DNA of 64,000 nt from NCBI RefSeq assembly GCF_004801295.1, contig NZ_SSOC01000002.1:620001-684000 (forward strand), in the 5' to 3' direction. The notes under the pieces were generated by a model. It worked only from the letters and a program-made list of their open reading frames with translations. It searched no databases and had not been told where the DNA came from. Both the position numbers and the translations under genes were made by a program. How positions within the stretch are numbered: position 1 is the first letter of the stretch; each line of letters opens with the position of its first letter. Shown here in pieces: positions 37,244 to 46,838 of this stretch. This stretch comes from Pseudothauera nasutitermitis. GTDB lineage: Bacteria; Pseudomonadota; Gammaproteobacteria; Burkholderiales; Rhodocyclaceae.

Positions 37244-37338
37244 ATCGCCACCTGCACATAACGACAAGTTCCAGGCCAGCAAGGTCTGGATCGCCCCATC
37301 GACACGCCCCTTACATCGAGCGTCGGCAGGAGAGAAAC

Positions 37339-39462
37339 ATGCGGAAACCAAGCTATTCACCCATTGTGTGGGCGACTCTGGCCGCGACGGCGGCCATGGG
37401 CCTGGCAGTGCCAAGTCATGCGCAAGCCCCCGCCGCGACCTCCAGCGGCACGGGAACCCAGGAGGAAAACACGCCCGCCGCGACGGCGGCCGGCGCATCA
37501 TCGGCGCAGACGCTTCAGGCAGTGACCGTGGTCGGCACCGTCGACGACCTGCAAAGCCTGGACTTCTACGCGCCCAATTCCAGCGCCGTGATCACGCGGC
37601 AGGACATCGAGGAACAAGGGGCCCGCAAGCTCGACCAGGCCCTGCATTACCAGGCCGGCATCCTCGCCGAGCCTTTCGGCGCAGACAACAAGGTGGAGTG
37701 GTTCAAGATCCGCGGCTTCGACGCTTCCGTCTCGCTGGATGGCACGCCGACCACCCCGAACGGCTACTTCGTCTGGAAGCCCGAAATCTTCGGCGTCGAA
37801 TCGGTCGAAATCCTCAAGGGCCCCAACTCCCTGGTGTTCGGCGCCTCCGAGGCGGGCGGCGTGGTCAACCTGGTCACCAAGCGCCCCCACAAGAAGGAAT
37901 CCCTGCTGCTGAACGCGGAAATCGGCAGCCGCGAGCGCCTGGGGGTGGGCGTTGATTACAACGGCATCGCCAACAGCGACGGCTCCGTCTACTACCGCAT
38001 CGTCGCGCAGGCCCGCCGCCAGGACGGCATGCAGCGGCGCACCGACATGAAGAGCTACTACCTGGCACCCAGCGTGACCTTCGATTTCAGCGAGCGTACC
38101 TCGCTGACCCTGCTGACCAGCATCCAGCACGAAGACGGCCGCCCCACCAACGGCTTCCTGCCGGCCTACGGCACCATCATCAAGACGCCCCATGGCCGGA
38201 TCGACCGGCGCCTCAACGCGGGAGAGCCCGATTTCGACCGGCTCAAGCGCACGCAGACCAGTGCCGGATGGCTGCTCAGCCACCAGTTCGCCGATGACTG
38301 GACCTTCACGCAGAACTACAAGTTCTCCCTGCTGGACATCGACCAGCGCAACGTGTTTGCCTGGAGCTCGGACGGCAACCGCGAACTGCTGCGCGGCTAC
38401 ACGTTCACCGACGGCGACACCAAGAACCACTACATCGACAACCGCGTGAGCGGCAGCCTGCGCCTGGGCGATGCGGTGGAACTGCTGCCCACCTTCGGCA
38501 TCGACTACCTGAAATCCGACACCTCCGGGCAGAACAACGGCTTCGGGTGGGCGCCCAACCTGGACATGTTCAGCCCGGTGTATGGCGCGCCGTTCGCGGT
38601 GGACAGCACCCCGTACAAGCTGGATTCCAAGCAATTGGGCGTGTATGCCGCCGCCCAGTTGCGGGTGGGGGCGAACTGGAACTTCAACGCCGGCATCCGC
38701 CACGACCGCGCCAAGAGCCACGGCACCATCAGCAATGCCGATTCCCGCTACGACGTGACCCACAACAGCGCCAACGTCGGCGCCATGTACATCAGCGAGC
38801 ACGGCATCTCGCCCTACGTCAGCTACTCCGAATCGTTCAAGCCCGTCGCCGGCGTCGATGGCTATGGCAACACCTACCAGCCCTACGAAGGGCAGCAGAC
38901 CGAGGTGGGCATCAAGCTGGAACCGTCGTGGCTGAACGGCACCATCACGCTGGCCCGCTTCGACGTCGAGGAAAAGAACGCGCTGATCTCGGATGCCTCC
39001 AACATCCAGACGCAAAGCGGCAAACGCACCAACAAGGGCGTGGAGTTGCAGGGCGATTTCAAGGTGACGCCCAACACCACCGTGAAGGCGTCCTACACCC
39101 GCAACAATTCGCGCCAGGACATCACCGACACCCTGACCGTGCGCACGCCGCTGCTGCCCAAGCACCAGGCCAGCCTGTGGGTCAGCCACCGCTTCGACCT
39201 GCCCAACAGCCAGGGGCTGACCGTGGCCGCCGGCGCGCGCTACAACGGTTCGACCGAGGACCAGCGCTACTACCCCGGCGAGCGCATCCCCAGCTACACC
39301 CTGTTCGATTTGCTGGCGCGCTACCAGATCGACCGCGATTGGGCGCTGCAGCTCAATGCGCGCAACCTCACCGACAAGACCTACGTCAGCGGTTGCGACT
39401 TCTATTGCTACTACGGCGGCGAAAGAACGGTCGACCTGCAGCTTCAATATCAGTGGCGCTGA
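37339..39462 (+). CDS. TonB-dependent siderophore receptor (FhuA/FoxA/FpvA-like group)
   Basis: Outer-membrane receptor of 707 residues. It has a signal peptide (1-29, ending SHAQA), a TonB box (LQAVTVVGT near 62) and a plug with NSSAVITRQDIEEQGARKLDQAL, KIRGFDASVSLDGTP and VESVEILKGPNSLVFGASEAGGVVNLVTKRP. The barrel ends in QLQYQWR. There is a late CDFYC pair in the last extracellular loop. This pattern belongs to the TIGR01783-type siderophore receptors, many of which take hydroxamates. It is followed by an MFS transporter that could move the siderophore onward. Confidence 0.93.
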   Translation: MRKPSYSPIVWATLAATAAMGLAVPSHAQAPAATSSGTGTQEENTPAATAAGASSAQTLQAVTVVGTVDDLQSLDFYAPNSSAVITRQDIEEQGARKLDQALHYQAGILAEPFGADNKVEWFKIRGFDASVSLDGTPTTPNGYFVWKPEIFGVESVEILKGPNSLVFGASEAGGVVNLVTKRPHKKESLLLNAEIGSRERLGVGVDYNGIANSDGSVYYRIVAQARRQDGMQRRTDMKSYYLAPSVTFDFSERTSLTLLTSIQHEDGRPTNGFLPAYGTIIKTPHGRIDRRLNAGEPDFDRLKRTQTSAGWLLSHQFADDWTFTQNYKFSLLDIDQRNVFAWSSDGNRELLRGYTFTDGDTKNHYIDNRVSGSLRLGDAVELLPTFGIDYLKSDTSGQNNGFGWAPNLDMFSPVYGAPFAVDSTPYKLDSKQLGVYAAAQLRVGANWNFNAGIRHDRAKSHGTISNADSRYDVTHNSANVGAMYISEHGISPYVSYSESFKPVAGVDGYGNTYQPYEGQQTEVGIKLEPSWLNGTITLARFDVEEKNALISDASNIQTQSGKRTNKGVELQGDFKVTPNTTVKASYTRNNSRQDITDTLTVRTPLLPKHQASLWVSHRFDLPNSQGLTVAAGARYNGSTEDQRYYPGERIPSYTLFDLLARYQIDRDWALQLNARNLTDKTYVSGCDFYCYYGGERTVDLQLQYQWR

Positions 39463-39468
39463 TTCTCC

Positions 39469-39487
39469 GCCCGGGCCATGCCCGGGC
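39469..39487 (+). terminator. Stem-loop after the TonB receptor gene
   Basis: GCCCGGGC-CAT-GCCCGGGC, a perfect 8-base stem with a 3-base loop, starts seven bases after the receptor stop and precedes the MFS start. It has no T-run. It may attenuate rather than stop transcription into the MFS gene. It includes the first possible MFS start codon (39478). Confidence 0.45.
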
Positions 39488-39504
39488 CTGTCGAAGGGCA
39501 GCCC

Positions 39505-40788
39505 ATGGATAGGCCCGTGGCGTGGAGCCTGCCGGGCCTGTTCACGGTCGCTTTCCTGGGCATCACCGCCGGCGTGCAGATGAGCGACATGGGCCTGCAG
39601 GCCATATCGCTTTCCGCCATCCAGCAGAGCTTCGGCGTCGGCGATGCCACCCTGGGCGCCCTGCAGGGGCTGGCGGGCGTGCTGGTCGGCAGTGCGCTGG
39701 CCGTGCCGCTCGCGCGCTTCGCGGATCGTTTTTCGCGCAAGCGGGTGCTGCTGTGCCTGATCCTGGCATCGACCGCGATGATGGTGCTGAGCGCGCTCGC
39801 GCCCAATTTCCCGCTGTTCTTCATCGGACGCTCGGCGGCGGGCATCACCGAGTTCGCCATGGTGCCGCTGGTCTACTCGATGATTCCCGATCTCGCGCCG
39901 GAGCGGCACCGCGTGGCGGCCAACCTCAGCTTCGCCGCGCTGATGGCGGCCGGGGCCAGCGGCGGGTTCTATTTCAGCGGCGCCATTCTTGCCACTGCGG
40001 CCGATCTGTTTCCCTGGGCCATGGAGCCGTGGCGCAAGGGCTTCCTGCTGCTGTCCATGGCCGGCGTGCCCTTGCTGCTGCTTGGCGTGCTGACGGCCGA
40101 CCCTCCCCGGCGCAGCGGGCCGGCAGACCATGCGGCCCCCGCGTCGCTGCGGCTTTTCCTGCGGCAGCGCTGGCAGGCCATCGGCCTGTTCGTCGGCGTG
40201 GCGGGCTGCCTGATGATTGCCGTGCAGGCACTCAACCATCTGATCGCACTGGCCCTCGAACGGCGCTTCGATGCGCTGCCCGCCGACATCGGCCAGGCCA
40301 TGGGCGTCATCGTATTGATGACGACCGTGGGCTGCCTGCCCGTCGCCGGCCTGCTGGACCGCATGCTGGGGCGGCGCTTCGGGCGGGCGGTGCGCCCCTT
40401 GATCATGGGCGCATGCGCGCTGGCCGCCGCGCCGGTGATCCTGCTGCTGACCTCCACGCGCACGCTCGACCATGCCTTCGTGGTCGTGGCGGTGTTCCTG
40501 TTCGTGACCTGCACGGCCAATGCGCTGGTGCCCACCATGCTGCAGGATCTGGCGCCGGCCACCCTGAGGGCACGCTGCTTTGCAGTCTGGAGCTTCGTCG
40601 TCTCGGTTTTCAGCGCCGCCGGCCCCTTGCTGGCCGGTACGCTTTCGGACTGGATCTTCGATCGGCACATGCTGAATGCGATCACCGCCACGGCCCTTCC
40701 GGCGCTCGCGGTGTCGGCATTCTGCGCCATGCGGTCGTTCGCGCGGACGCGCAAGGAGCAGACGATGCTGGCCGGTCAGCCGGCCTGA
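39505..40788 (+). CDS. MFS transporter
   Basis: Twelve-helix major facilitator of 427 residues. The loop 2-3 motif is LARFADRFSRKRVLL, and the second half repeats a weaker version (LLDRMLGRRFGRA). The start at 39505 has GAAGGGC upstream and avoids the stem-loop at 39469; 39478 is an in-frame alternative. Its position after a siderophore receptor suggests inner-membrane siderophore passage like RhtX or FptX, but the sequence does not identify the substrate. It converges on the S9 peptidase gene with a six-base gap. Confidence 0.87.
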   Translation: MDRPVAWSLPGLFTVAFLGITAGVQMSDMGLQAISLSAIQQSFGVGDATLGALQGLAGVLVGSALAVPLARFADRFSRKRVLLCLILASTAMMVLSALAPNFPLFFIGRSAAGITEFAMVPLVYSMIPDLAPERHRVAANLSFAALMAAGASGGFYFSGAILATAADLFPWAMEPWRKGFLLLSMAGVPLLLLGVLTADPPRRSGPADHAAPASLRLFLRQRWQAIGLFVGVAGCLMIAVQALNHLIALALERRFDALPADIGQAMGVIVLMTTVGCLPVAGLLDRMLGRRFGRAVRPLIMGACALAAAPVILLLTSTRTLDHAFVVVAVFLFVTCTANALVPTMLQDLAPATLRARCFAVWSFVVSVFSAAGPLLAGTLSDWIFDRHMLNAITATALPALAVSAFCAMRSFARTRKEQTMLAGQPA

Positions 40789-40794
40789 TCCCGG

Positions 40795-42894
40795 TCAGGC
40801 CGCCGCCACGCAGTGCTGCGCGAAGGCCCAGAACAGCGCCGCCTGGGCAAATTCGCTGTCCAGGTCGTCGTTCTGCTGGTGGCCGCTGTCCGGGTTCAGC
40901 GCCAGTACGGCGGGACTGCCGCCGGTGGCGTGGTGGCGAATGTTCGCCACCAGTTTCGCCGGCTCCCAGTACGGCACGCGGTCATCCTTCAAACCGGCGG
41001 TGCACAGCACCGGCGGGTAGGCCGCCGGTTTCACGTTTTCATAGGGCGAGATGCCGGCGATGTAGTCGTAGGCCTGGGGATCGGCGAGCGGATCGCCCCA
41101 ATCCGGACGCAGCAGCGGCACCAGCGGGTGGTCGGCATCGCTCATGGTGTTGAGCATGTCGACGAAAGGCACCTGCGCAATCACGCCGGCCCACAGCTGC
41201 GGCGCCATGTTCATGGCGCCGCAGACCAGCAGCCCGCCCGCCGACACGCCCTGGGCCACGATTCCGCCCGGCGCGGCATAACCGATCTCCTGCAGATGCC
41301 GTGCGCAGGCGATGAAGTCGGTCATCGAGTTGCGCTTGTTCATGCGGCACCCGTCCCGATACCAGCGCCGGCCTTTTTCCGAGCCGCCGCGCACGTGCGC
41401 GATGGCATAGCGGAACCCGGCATCGACCAGCACGGTTGCTGGCAAGGAAAAGCGCGGCTCGCTGGAGATGCCATAGGCGCCATACCCCGTGAGCAGCAGC
41501 GGCGCAGCGGCATCCGCATCCCGGCGGGAAAGCACCGTGATGGGGATGGTTTCCCCATCGTCTGCACGCGCGTACAGACGCTCCACCCGGTACGCCGCCG
41601 GGTCGAAGCCGCTCAGACGCTCCTGCCCGACGACGGTGCATGCCCCGTCGGCAAAACCGACGTCGATCCAGCGCGGCGGGCTGGCCGGCGTCTGGTGCAC
41701 GATGCGCACCTGCCGGGCTTCATAGCGCTGGGCGGGGGCGAGTTCGATGGCGTAGGCCGGTTCGTCGAAGGCGACCGTCACTTCTTGCCCATCGGGATGC
41801 ATCAGCACCAGGCGGTGCAAGCCCTCCACGCGTTCGAGCCGCACCAGCACATCGGCAAAGGGCAGGACGGCAAGAATCGGCATGCCGGCACGGTGCGGCA
41901 CCAGTTCGCGCCGGACGGCGAAGGTCGCCGGATCGAGGCACAGCAGCTTGCCGTCGATGGCCCCGTCGGCATCCGTCCGCATCAGCAGCGTATCGCCCCA
42001 CTCATTCACTTCGTAGCGGATGCCGCGCCGGCGTGGCCGCACGATGCGAGCCGGGGCGGTTTCGGCATCTGCGGCGATCAGGCGGACCTCGCTCACATCG
42101 GGGCCGCCGAGTGTCAGCGCGACGAAGCCGTCGGCGGCCGTGCGGGCCACCTGCATGAAGATGGCGGGATCGTGCTCCTCGTACACCAGCACCGCCTCGC
42201 CGCCCTCGACGGACGAGCGATACAGACGGGCCGGGCGGCTGTGCGCATCGCGCCAGATCCAGAACAGATGGCGGGACGAGGGCGAGAAGGTGAGACCGCC
42301 ATAGCCGAACGCATCGGCCTGTACCACGGTGCGGACGATGCCGCTGTCCATGTCGAGCAGGCAGATGCGGTGGCGATCGTCGCCGACCACGTCCTCCGCC
42401 CAGGCGAACCAGCGGTCGTCCGGGCTGTGCTGGTGATCGGTGGCGCGATAGTAGGCGTGGCCGCGCGCGCGCCCGGCCTCGTCGAAGAGCAACTGTTCCT
42501 GCCCGTCCGGCCCCACCCGGGAAAAGACGCGGTGCGAATGGCCGGCGGGGAGTTTGAAGCGGTAGCACCAGCCTTGGTCCGACGTGGGCAGCGGTGCGCT
42601 GATCTCCGGCGCCCTGGCCGCCATGCGGGCACGGAACTCCTCGATGCCGGACGCCAGCGGACGCAGGACCTCCCGCGCATAGCTCATCTCGGCTTCCAGG
42701 TGTTCGCGCAGCGGCGCGGGCAGCAGATCCAGCGTGCGCGAGCCCGCTTGCGGAACGAATTTCATCCAGGCATAGGCGTCGCTGCGCGTGCGCCCGAGCT
42801 GCCGGATCTCCCGCTCCTCGCGCGGTGCCAGCGGCGGAGGAGGCTCGGGCCAAAGGGCCGCGGGCCCGGATGACGGGGCGGAAGGCATGGACAC
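40795..42894 (-). CDS. Prolyl oligopeptidase family serine peptidase (oligopeptidase B-like)
   Basis: Cytosolic S9A peptidase of 699 residues with an N-terminal beta-propeller and C-terminal alpha/beta hydrolase. The nucleophile elbow is AQGVSAGGLLV, with Val where oligopeptidase B usually has Gly. The catalytic Asp is in GLKDDRVPYWEP and the His in DSGHQ. The segment RGGSEKGRRWYRDG is diagnostic of the oligopeptidase B group. The frame starts at a GTG (42894), with an ATG two codons later. Clustering with a siderophore receptor and MFS transporter could mean it hydrolyses a peptidic or ester siderophore inside the cell (inference). Confidence 0.9.
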   Translation of the reverse strand: MSMPSAPSSGPAALWPEPPPPLAPREEREIRQLGRTRSDAYAWMKFVPQAGSRTLDLLPAPLREHLEAEMSYAREVLRPLASGIEEFRARMAARAPEISAPLPTSDQGWCYRFKLPAGHSHRVFSRVGPDGQEQLLFDEAGRARGHAYYRATDHQHSPDDRWFAWAEDVVGDDRHRICLLDMDSGIVRTVVQADAFGYGGLTFSPSSRHLFWIWRDAHSRPARLYRSSVEGGEAVLVYEEHDPAIFMQVARTAADGFVALTLGGPDVSEVRLIAADAETAPARIVRPRRRGIRYEVNEWGDTLLMRTDADGAIDGKLLCLDPATFAVRRELVPHRAGMPILAVLPFADVLVRLERVEGLHRLVLMHPDGQEVTVAFDEPAYAIELAPAQRYEARQVRIVHQTPASPPRWIDVGFADGACTVVGQERLSGFDPAAYRVERLYARADDGETIPITVLSRRDADAAAPLLLTGYGAYGISSEPRFSLPATVLVDAGFRYAIAHVRGGSEKGRRWYRDGCRMNKRNSMTDFIACARHLQEIGYAAPGGIVAQGVSAGGLLVCGAMNMAPQLWAGVIAQVPFVDMLNTMSDADHPLVPLLRPDWGDPLADPQAYDYIAGISPYENVKPAAYPPVLCTAGLKDDRVPYWEPAKLVANIRHHATGGSPAVLALNPDSGHQQNDDLDSEFAQAALFWAFAQHCVAAA

Positions 42895-42958
42895 GATGAA
42901 TGGGGCCGCTGTGCCGTGGAAGAAAGCGGCATTTTACCGCCTGCAATCCATCGCCCCC

Positions 42959-43825
42959 TCAGCGCCCCAGATACACCTCGATCACGCGGGGATCGTTCTG
43001 CACCGTGGGCAGATCGCCCTCGGCCAGCACGGAACCTTCGTGCAGCACGGTGACCTTGCCGCCGAGCGCCTCGACGAAGGCCATGTCGTGCTCCACGACC
43101 ACCAGCGAATGCTCGCCCGCGAGGCTGACGAAGAGTTCGGCGGTGCGTTCGGTTTCGTCATCGGTCATGCCGGCCACCGGTTCGTCGAGCAGCAGCAGGC
43201 GGGGTTCCTGCATCAGCAGCATGCCGATTTCCAGCCACTGCTTCTGCCCGTGCGAGAGCAGGCCGGCCTGGCGGTCGGCCTCGCCGGCCAGGCGGATGCG
43301 TTCGAGCACGGCGGCGATGCGGTCGCCCTCCTCGCTGCTCAGGCGGGCGAACAGGCTGCGGCGCACGCGCTTGTCGGCCTTCATCGCCAGTTCCAGGTTC
43401 TCGAACACGCTGTGCTGCTCGAACACCGTGGGTTTCTGGAACTTGCGCCCGATGCCGGCATGGGCGATCTCGGGCTCGCGCATGCGGGTCAGGTCCAGGG
43501 TCTGGCCGAAGAAGGCGCTGCCTTCGTCGGGGCGTGTCTTGCCGGTGATGACGTCCATCATGGTGGTCTTGCCCGCGCCGTTGGGGCCGATGATGCAGCG
43601 CAGTTCGCCCGCGTCGATGGCCAGGCTGAGCTTGTTGAGCGCACGGAAGCCGTCGAAGCTCACGGTGATGTCTTCCAGGTAGAGGATGACCTTGTGGCTC
43701 AGATCCAGCTCGCCCGGTTGCAGCACGTGCCCGGTGGAGGCCTCGCCCTCCCATTGCGGGCGAAGGTTCTCGCGTTCGGCGACAAACTCCGCGCCCGCGC
43801 GCTGGCGATTGCTGTGGGGGGTCAT
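42959..43825 (-). CDS. urtD: Urea ABC transporter ATPase UrtD
   Basis: LivG-type ATPase of 288 residues. Walker A is GPNGAGKTTMMDVITGKTRPDEGSAFF, the Q-loop region is GIGRKFQKPTVFEQHSVFENLELA, the signature is LSHGQKQWLEIGMLL, Walker B is LLLLDEPVAGMTDDETE and the H-loop is VEHDMAFVE. The 45-residue N-terminal extension is common in UrtD. Its start overlaps the urtC stop by four bases. The next gene on this strand is a peptidase rather than urtE. Confidence 0.96.
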   Translation of the reverse strand: MTPHSNRQRAGAEFVAERENLRPQWEGEASTGHVLQPGELDLSHKVILYLEDITVSFDGFRALNKLSLAIDAGELRCIIGPNGAGKTTMMDVITGKTRPDEGSAFFGQTLDLTRMREPEIAHAGIGRKFQKPTVFEQHSVFENLELAMKADKRVRRSLFARLSSEEGDRIAAVLERIRLAGEADRQAGLLSHGQKQWLEIGMLLMQEPRLLLLDEPVAGMTDDETERTAELFVSLAGEHSLVVVEHDMAFVEALGGKVTVLHEGSVLAEGDLPTVQNDPRVIEVYLGR

Positions 43826-45018
43826 GCGACGGCTCCACGGGAGGATTCGGCGGCAGGTGGTTCAGCGGCAGCGCCCTGCACGGGCGGCTCGGCAGCCGCC
43901 GGCGCCGGGCGGCGGGCGCCCAGGCGAGCACGCAGCGTGCTCCACAGGCCGATCACCCCGTTGGGCAGGAACAGGGTCACCGCGATGAACAGAAAACCCA
44001 GGAAGAACGGCCAGTATTCCGGAAAGGACACGGTGAACCAGCTCTTCGCCAGATTGACGATGCCCGCGCCGAGCACCGCGCCCACCAGCGTGCCGCGCCC
44101 GCCCACGGCCACCCACACGGCGATTTCGATGGAGTTGGCCGGGCTCATCTCGGACGGGTTGATGATGCCCACCTGCGGCACGTAGAGCGCACCGGCCAGC
44201 CCGCACAGCACGGCGGACAGCGTCCAGACGAACAGCTTGTAGTGCAGCGGGTTGTAGCCGATGAACATCACCCGGCTCTCCGCGTCGCGGATCGCCGCCA
44301 GCACGCGGCCGAAGCGCGAGGTGACCAGATAGCGCCCGAGCAGCAGCACACCGGCGAGCAAGGCGGCAGACAGGGCGAACAGCACCACCCGCATCTCCGG
44401 CGTGGTGATGCCGTGGCCCAGGATGCGCTTGAAGTCGGTGAATCCGTTGTTGCCGCCGAAGCCCGTCTCGTTGCGGAAGAACAGCAGCATGGCGGCGTAG
44501 GTGAGCGCCTGGGTGATGATGGCGAAATACACCCCCTTGATGCGCGAGCGGAAGGCGAAGTAGCCGAACACCCAGGCCAGCAGCCCCGGCACCGCCACCA
44601 CCAGCAGCAGCGCCCACAGGAAGGAATCCGTGCCCCACCAGTACCAGGGCAGTTCCTTCCAGTCGAGGAACACCATGAAGTCCGGCAGCTCCGCGCCGTA
44701 GCTGCCGTCGCGGCCGATCTGGCGCATCAGGTACATGCCGAAGGCGTAGCCGCCGAGCGCGAAGAACAGCCCGTGCCCCAGGCTGAGGATGCCCGCATAG
44801 CCCCAAATCAGGTCCATCGCCACGGCCACCACCATGTAGCACAGGATCTTGCCCAGCAGGCTCACCCAGTAGGACGACAGGTGCAGCGCGTGGTCCGCCG
44901 GCAGCGCCAGGTGGGCCAGCGGCACCCACACCCAGGCGAACAGGGCGAACAGCGCCAGCGCCGCCCAGCCGGCGCGCGGCATGCTGTTGAACAGGCGGAC
45001 GGTGAATGGGGTGCGCAT
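43822..45018 (-). CDS. urtC: Urea ABC transporter permease UrtC
   Basis: LivM-type permease of 398 residues with about ten helices. Landmarks are LWGYAGILSLGHGLFFALGGYAFGMYLMRQIG and NNGFTDFKRILG, then AVWVAVGGRGTLVGAVLGAGIVNLAKSWF, all typical for UrtC. The C-terminal 35 residues are Ala/Pro-rich. It starts 22 bases after urtB and overlaps urtD by four bases. Confidence 0.96.
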   Translation of the reverse strand: MRTPFTVRLFNSMPRAGWAALALFALFAWVWVPLAHLALPADHALHLSSYWVSLLGKILCYMVVAVAMDLIWGYAGILSLGHGLFFALGGYAFGMYLMRQIGRDGSYGAELPDFMVFLDWKELPWYWWGTDSFLWALLLVVAVPGLLAWVFGYFAFRSRIKGVYFAIITQALTYAAMLLFFRNETGFGGNNGFTDFKRILGHGITTPEMRVVLFALSAALLAGVLLLGRYLVTSRFGRVLAAIRDAESRVMFIGYNPLHYKLFVWTLSAVLCGLAGALYVPQVGIINPSEMSPANSIEIAVWVAVGGRGTLVGAVLGAGIVNLAKSWFTVSFPEYWPFFLGFLFIAVTLFLPNGVIGLWSTLRARLGARRPAPAAAEPPVQGAAAEPPAAESSRGAVA

Positions 45019-45040
45019 GCGGCGCGTCCTCCGTTGCGGA

Positions 45041-46666
45041 TCAGTTGTCGGCGAAGCGGCCCTTGAGGGCGAAGATGCCCTGCGGACGCTTCTGGATGAA
45101 GGCGATGATGAACACCAGCACGAGGATCTTGGCGATCACCGCGCCGGCCCAGCCTTCGAGGAATTTGGAGACGATGCCCAGGCCCATCGCGGCCCACACC
45201 GCGCCGGCCAGTTGCCCGACCCCGCCCAGCACCACCACCATGAAGGAATCGACGATGTAGCCCTGCCCCATGGCCGGCCCCACGTTGGCGATCTGCGACA
45301 GCGCCACGCCCCCCAGCCCGGCGATGCCCGCGCCGATGGCGAAGGCCAGCGTATCCACGCGCGCCGTGGGCACGCCCACGCAGCCGGCCATGGCGCGGTT
45401 CTGCGTCACCGCGCGGACGAACATGCCCAGCCGGGTGCGGTTCATCATCAGCCACACCAGCAGCAGCACGAACACCGCGAAACCGAGGATGACGATGCGG
45501 TTCCACGGCAGCACCACGCCGGCGGCCAGTTCCATGCCGCCGGACATCCACGACGGGTTGGCCAGTTCCACGTTCTGCGGGCCGAAAAGCACCCGCGCGG
45601 CCTGGATCAGCACCAGCGAGATGCCCCAGGTGGCGAGCAGGGATTCCAGCGGGCGGCCGTACAGGAAGCGCAGCACCGTGCGCTCCATCACCACGCCCAC
45701 CGCCGCCGCGGCGAAGAAGCCGGCCGGAATGGCGGCCAGCACGTACCAATCGACGTATTCCGGCAGATGGGCGCGGAACAGCCCCTGCACCAGGAAGGCG
45801 GCGTAGGCGCCGATCATCAGCAGTTCGCCGTGGGCCATGTTGATGATGCCCATGACCCCGTAGGTGATCGCCAGCCCGAGCGCGGCGAGCAGCAGGATGG
45901 AGCCCAGCGACAGTCCGGAGAACACCGTGCCGATGTTGCGCGCGATGCTCACGCGGCGCTCGATGGCGGCGATGGAAGCGGCGGCGGCCTCGCGCACGCC
46001 GGCGTCCGGTTCGCTGGCGGGGTCCAGGAATGGTTCCAGCAGCGTCTTCACCCCCGCGTCGGACGACTGGCCCAGGGCAGTGACGGCCTTCAGGCGCTTG
46101 GCGGGGTCGTCGGCATTCAGGTTCACCCGCGCGGCGGCCAGCAGCACCACCTCGCGGATCGCATCGTCTTCTTCGCTTTCCAGCGCGCGTTCGAGCACCG
46201 GCAGCACGACCTCGGAAGCGTTGTCGCGCAGCGTCTGCGCGGCCGCCAGGCGGCGCGCGCGCTCGCCGGACTCCAGGTCGAGCGCGGCATTGGCGACCGC
46301 CAGCGCGCGGCGCACGCGGTTGTTCACGCGCAGGCTATCGACCGCATCGGCCACCAGCTCCAGCGCTTCGCCACTGGCCGCATCCACCACGCGGCCGTCG
46401 CGCACGATCACCACGCGGCCGCCGGCCGTGCCCAGTTCGCCCGCTTCCAGCGCGGCGATGATGGCCCGCGCGCGTTCGCCGCCGGTGGCGCCGACCGCCT
46501 CGATGGCGGCGATGCGCTCGCCGAAATCGGCCGCCCCCAGGCCCTGCAGGGTGGCCTCGTCGAGCGCCGCGCGCGCCTTGCCGGCCGCCGCGAGCAGCAG
46601 AAAGGCCACCAGCAGCGGCAGGAGGAACAGGGCGCGCCGCGCCCAGTGGGATGCTTGCTTCTTCAT
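45041..46666 (-). CDS. urtB: Urea ABC transporter permease UrtB
   Basis: LivH-type permease of 541 residues. As in other UrtB proteins, a signal-like segment (1-31) and a periplasmic helical-repeat domain (about 32-245, with RRALAVANAALDLESGERARRLAAAQTLRDN) precede the membrane domain. The membrane part has LAITYGVMGIINMAHGELLMIGAY and ends FIQKRPQGIFALKGRFADN. The start at 46666 (MKKQASHW) is preferred over the longer frame, whose extra codons come from the repeat-filled gap upstream. The ribosome-binding site is weak. Confidence 0.96.
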   Translation of the reverse strand: MKKQASHWARRALFLLPLLVAFLLLAAAGKARAALDEATLQGLGAADFGERIAAIEAVGATGGERARAIIAALEAGELGTAGGRVVIVRDGRVVDAASGEALELVADAVDSLRVNNRVRRALAVANAALDLESGERARRLAAAQTLRDNASEVVLPVLERALESEEDDAIREVVLLAAARVNLNADDPAKRLKAVTALGQSSDAGVKTLLEPFLDPASEPDAGVREAAAASIAAIERRVSIARNIGTVFSGLSLGSILLLAALGLAITYGVMGIINMAHGELLMIGAYAAFLVQGLFRAHLPEYVDWYVLAAIPAGFFAAAAVGVVMERTVLRFLYGRPLESLLATWGISLVLIQAARVLFGPQNVELANPSWMSGGMELAAGVVLPWNRIVILGFAVFVLLLVWLMMNRTRLGMFVRAVTQNRAMAGCVGVPTARVDTLAFAIGAGIAGLGGVALSQIANVGPAMGQGYIVDSFMVVVLGGVGQLAGAVWAAMGLGIVSKFLEGWAGAVIAKILVLVFIIAFIQKRPQGIFALKGRFADN

Positions 46667-46683
46667 GTCATTGCCCGAAACGG

Positions 46684-46830
46684 CTGCCCCCTGCGGGAGA
46701 CTCCCTCCCCTTTTCAAGAGGCGGGACGGTTCCTCCCCCTTCAAGGGGGAGGTTAGGTGGGGGATGGGTTTCGGTTCAGGCAGAGGAAACCCACCCCCAC
46801 CCCGGCCCTCCCCTTCATGGGGAGGGAGCA
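46684..46830. repeat. Dispersed palindromic repeats between urtA and urtB
   Basis: Two hairpins in a C/G-run style: CCTCCCCCTT-C-AAGGGGGAGG at 46732-46752 and CCCTCCCC...GGGGAGGG at 46806-46826. About 50 bases separate them, with near-complementary flanks (GGGTTTCGG and GAAACCC). They are related in style to the repeats in the urease operon, but not identical, and could tune the amount of urtB message relative to urtA. Confidence 0.75.
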
Positions 46831-46838
46831 CACCGACA

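Noticed and set aside
37498..40668. A 1056-codon open frame on the minus strand opposite the TonB receptor and MFS genes
   Set aside because: It is antisense to two genes with clear family signatures, and its composition (Arg/Gly/Val/His rich without motifs) is typical of a shadow frame in high-GC DNA.
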